Below are positions 61,397 to 64,000 of a stretch of DNA of 64,000 bases, in pieces. The position numbers were made by a program, and so were the translations under genes. Source of the stretch: Ophiura sarsii (lineage: Eukaryota; Echinodermata; Ophiuroidea; Amphilepidida; Ophiuridae); contig CM069441.1 in NCBI GenBank assembly GCA_035610835.1, positions 100,251,606 to 100,315,605 of the forward strand, in the 5' to 3' direction. The stretch's first letter is position 1; every line of letters starts with the position of its first letter. The notes under the pieces are model-generated. The model did not search any database. It was not told where the DNA came from and worked only from the letters and a program-made list of their open reading frames with translations.

Positions 61397-63709
61397 GGGG
61401 CTGGTGGATGGGCAATCTTTTTCAATTTTTTTTATATCCCTAATCAACTATACTTTCAGGGCGTATCAATTATGTGGTAACATACTTAAGGGTAAGGGAT
61501 ATATTTGGATTTAAAGTTTCTTTTTTCAATTGAAAGACAGTGTTAAAGGAAATGTTTAAATGCTCATAACTCTTTTAATATAAACATTTATTTTAAGCTG
61601 CAGAAAAAATCAATATATTAGCATTTTGATGTTTTTTGAAAATGGCTCCTGGTTCTATTGAAATGGCTCCTGGTTCACTAGAAAATTAGAGGACCAGGAG
61701 CCACGTTTTTCAAATATGTGGCTCCTGGTCCAGACTCGCTTAATTGGAGGCTTGAAAGAGATACATAATCAATTAACTGCCCCATTAAATACACGTCATC
61801 ATGCATGATGAGTTCTAGGATGAGCAAGTTGAAGCAGCATATATGGAATTTCATCAGTTGAATAGTGCAATAATATGACCTTTCAAACTGAGTAAATCTG
61901 CATCAAATGCTCAAAACAATGACATTTGAGATGATGTTACATTTATAAAGGTATGTACAGGCTGTAACAAAAAATATATATACAATTTTGAAAAAATAAA
62001 TATAATAATTCTTAAGTAATTTCTGTTTTATTTTTTTATGTCTTGCAAAGAGAAATTTCTCAGCTTCTTCATGAGCTATGTTTCATGATAATCGGTAGTC
62101 AGCAATATGATCAATTGTCTAAAGTAATTGTGAAATCATCTGGGCCACTTTGGCTAAATTCCTGGGAAGAACAGATAAATGGAGTCAAACCATAAATATA
62201 GGAATAGAGCGCTCTTGAGAGACAATGGTCCAATTCAAATAGATCGTCTGGTGGCAGACTTTCCAAGGAGACTCCATTAAATATACACAGTAGCTAGAGC
62301 TCGGTGCGACAGGAAATATTTACGCATGCTATTTTCATTGGAGACGAAGCAATCTTTCCTATGGGTAACACCAGTCTCATCAGCCATGCGCACAAGAGGA
62401 ATAAGCACTTCTCTAGATTTCACTTATGACCGCCTAAACCAGACAGAAACTGCTTGTTCGGGCAGGAATATTTGATGATGGGACTTTGATTGGATATATC
62501 TTCATAGATGGGAACATGAATGCTTACCGCTGCCATGATCTGTTTAACAACACAGTTAAAATTACATGAGTTGTTGGCACATAGGAGATACCTGTTGCCC
62601 CATATCTCGACTATGGTGGTTTCAGGATGGGTACCATGTCAGGAGGAATAATGAGCAATTTCATTTATTGACTCAAAGAAATTGATCAATTAAATTTATG
62701 AATTTCACTCTCCAGGTAGTGAAATAGATTATTTAATGTAATTTTCTACAGCGTTGACTACATTGGCCTTTTTTGTTGCAAGATTTATTGACTCCAAAGT
62801 GAGTTCAAAAACTGTTGTTCAATACTGAATGTTTACAAATTAAAACATTCAACAATGAACAATTGTGATGCGATCAAGCAAAATGAGTCTGAAGTCAAAA
62901 ATATCACAATTTTAGTTTTGTACATGATTTTATTGGGTATTTGCAATCAGGGTTCAAATTAATCGAAGGCATTGCCTTCGATGCCCCACCTAGTTGCCTT
63001 GATGCCCTCAATTTATGGCTGTTTTCACTTCATTCAAAAGTACATATTAAATTACAAGTTAAATGTCATGCCCTCTCCATTTCTTAATTTGAGGCCTGCT
63101 TGCAATGCTACTGTTTGTGTTTTTCAAGATTTTGTGTGTATTTTTTTTTTCAAATCATATAAAATCAGCCGTCTTCTGGCTGAAAATATGTCGGAACATT
63201 TTTTTCACAATTTTTTTTAAAAAAAACACAGATTTTTTGCAGATTTTGGTGACATTATTTTTAAAGGTAAAAAATAAAATTTAAAAAAAATAAATAAAAA
63301 AATAAAAAACCTGACCGACCGACCCTACTTGACAGGTTCGTCCCCCCGTGAAACAGGGTGTGTGTTTTTCATCGCTTTATTCAAAACAATAGAAAACATA
63401 AGCATTTCTACTCTTTTGTTTTTGTTATATCTCAAAATCAATATTTTTTTGATTGATCACATCACAACGAAATTCCTTTTAATATTGCTTCAAGAAAGGG
63501 AAGAATTGCACCATTTACTACTGACCTGCAGCTTATTCCCCTTTCTTCCTCTCTTTGTATTCTTTGGTCCTTTCAATAGATCCAAGAAATCGCCTTTACT
63601 TATTGATGCTTCCACCTGTATCCTCTTGGTTTCTGAGCCGGCATCTTTGAGTTTGTCTTCTAGGAATTTCTGTTGTTTTTTCACAGCGTTGAAAAGCTGC
63701 ACCACTCCT
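59810..63709 (-). CDS. RRP15: RRP15-like ribosomal RNA processing protein, last two exons (partial)
   Basis: Two exons are in the window: 63709-63526 (donor gtcagt) and 59959-59810 (TAG). The upstream exon enters in phase 2 (one base completes a codon), then reads GVVQLFNAVKKQQKFLEDKL and SKGDFLDLLKG. The last exon reads EKPMWSVLRDDFMMGAKMKD, then WDKS and an acidic/lysine tail. The order GVVQLFNAV ... KxDF ... VLRDDFMMGxxMKDWDK is the conserved C-terminal half of the RRP15 family. Those nucleolar proteins act in pre-60S maturation and 5.8S/25-28S pre-rRNA processing. The N-terminal half must lie beyond the right edge. The 3.6-kb intron carries a 33-bp G run. The gene is on the same strand as INTS7, with about 6.6 kb between the RRP15 stop and the INTS7 start. 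Identification is firm; completeness cannot be judged. Confidence 0.9.
61363..61395 (+). repeat. poly-G run (33 bp)
   Basis: The longest homopolymer in the window, inside the RRP15 intron, followed by GAGGGG. On the transcribed sense strand it is poly-C. Confidence 0.9.
63300..63375. repeat. ACCGACCGACC / ACAGGG dispersed fragment
   Basis: CTGACCGACCGACCCTAC, CTTGACAGGTTCGT, CCGTGAAACAGGG then a T-rich tract. The same order recurs in fragments at about 1335-1400, 5375-5460, 6180-6220, 8295-8360, 8530-8600, 37685-37760 and 38830-38890. Family unknown. Confidence 0.5.
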
Positions 63710-63861
63710 CTGTGGGGTAGATGGATTAATTGAACAGAAGATATACGGATGGGTTATTAATGATTACAAATATTGAATGTGCAAAATGTTCCTACAAAAC
63801 AAGAAACATGATTCAAAATTGGTCATTCCCTAAAGAAGTCCACATTATTAGCTCTGATGAT

Positions 63862-64000
63862 GCGAGGTGGCGCAGTGGTCTAGAACACTCATAGATACTG
63901 CTGTGCAGTAGTTCACTTGGTGGATCGTTTCAATTCGGGTATTTGTTGATTTCAATTGACACACAAATTGCGGCGATTCCCATACAACCTTGTCCCCATG
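63862..64000 (+). repeat. tRNA-derived SINE, cut by the window edge
   Basis: GATGCGAGGTGGCGCAGTGG, then ...AGTTCACTTGGTGGATCGTT and the terminal ACCTTGTCCCCATG match the 41705-42082 SINE, more diverged. Confidence 0.6.

Noticed and set aside
61286..61480. Open frame with a glycine run
   Set aside because: The poly-glycine comes from the 33-bp G homopolymer in the RRP15 intron; no splice or homology support.
63329..63733. 134-codon plus-strand open frame near the right end
   Set aside because: It is antisense to the RRP15 exon at 63526-63709; the minus-strand reading has clear homology and splice sites.

Overview
The window looks like about 64 kb of an AT-rich animal genome. Genes are broken into short exons by large introns. 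The rest is packed with miniature inverted-repeat transposable elements (MITEs), tRNA-derived SINEs, fold-back palindromes and long poly-G/poly-C tracts. The three recognisable genes resemble their vertebrate orthologues closely. That fact, plus the repeat styles (GTAGCTAGG elements with poly-G, ACCGACCGACC motifs, GGGCTATTCC elements), suggests a marine invertebrate deuterostome such as an echinoderm or hemichordate. The species cannot be fixed from the sequence alone.

Three genes can be rebuilt exon by exon with consistent phases and GT-AG introns. LAMTOR3 (Ragulator subunit, MP1) lies on the + strand, 17653-28895, in six coding exons giving 124 aa. INTS7 (Integrator subunit 7) lies on the - strand, 53214-34796, in 21 coding exons giving 966 aa. 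RRP15 (pre-rRNA processing) lies on the - strand, 63709-59810; only its last two coding exons are in the window. LAMTOR3 and INTS7 are tail to tail. RRP15 and INTS7 run head to tail on the same strand. The products act in different places (late endosome/lysosome, nucleus, nucleolus), so nothing suggests shared function. A weak two-exon candidate for the 3' end of an unidentified + strand gene sits at the left edge (1-1940).

Layout: 1-17.6 kb is a repeat field with a triple-nested element (3539-4847), TAA-flanked elements (2196-3063, 10249-10619), SINEs, and a tandem pair of elements with shared ends but unrelated interiors (11593-17358). From 17.65 to 28.9 kb is LAMTOR3, with MITEs and a 577-bp fold-back in its introns. 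From 28.9 to 34.8 kb is an intergenic stretch carrying an array of about ten evenly spaced 20-bp palindromes (30800-31131). From 34.8 to 53.2 kb is INTS7, with three independent partial exon duplications. From 53.2 to 59.8 kb is intergenic sequence with a cluster of G/C homopolymers. From 59.8 kb to the end is RRP15, with an intron containing a 33-bp G run.

Most interesting unexplained signals: the periodic palindrome array; the tandem shared-end elements with TTACA at all three boundaries; the nested palindromic elements; and the duplicated splice-donor segments in INTS7.
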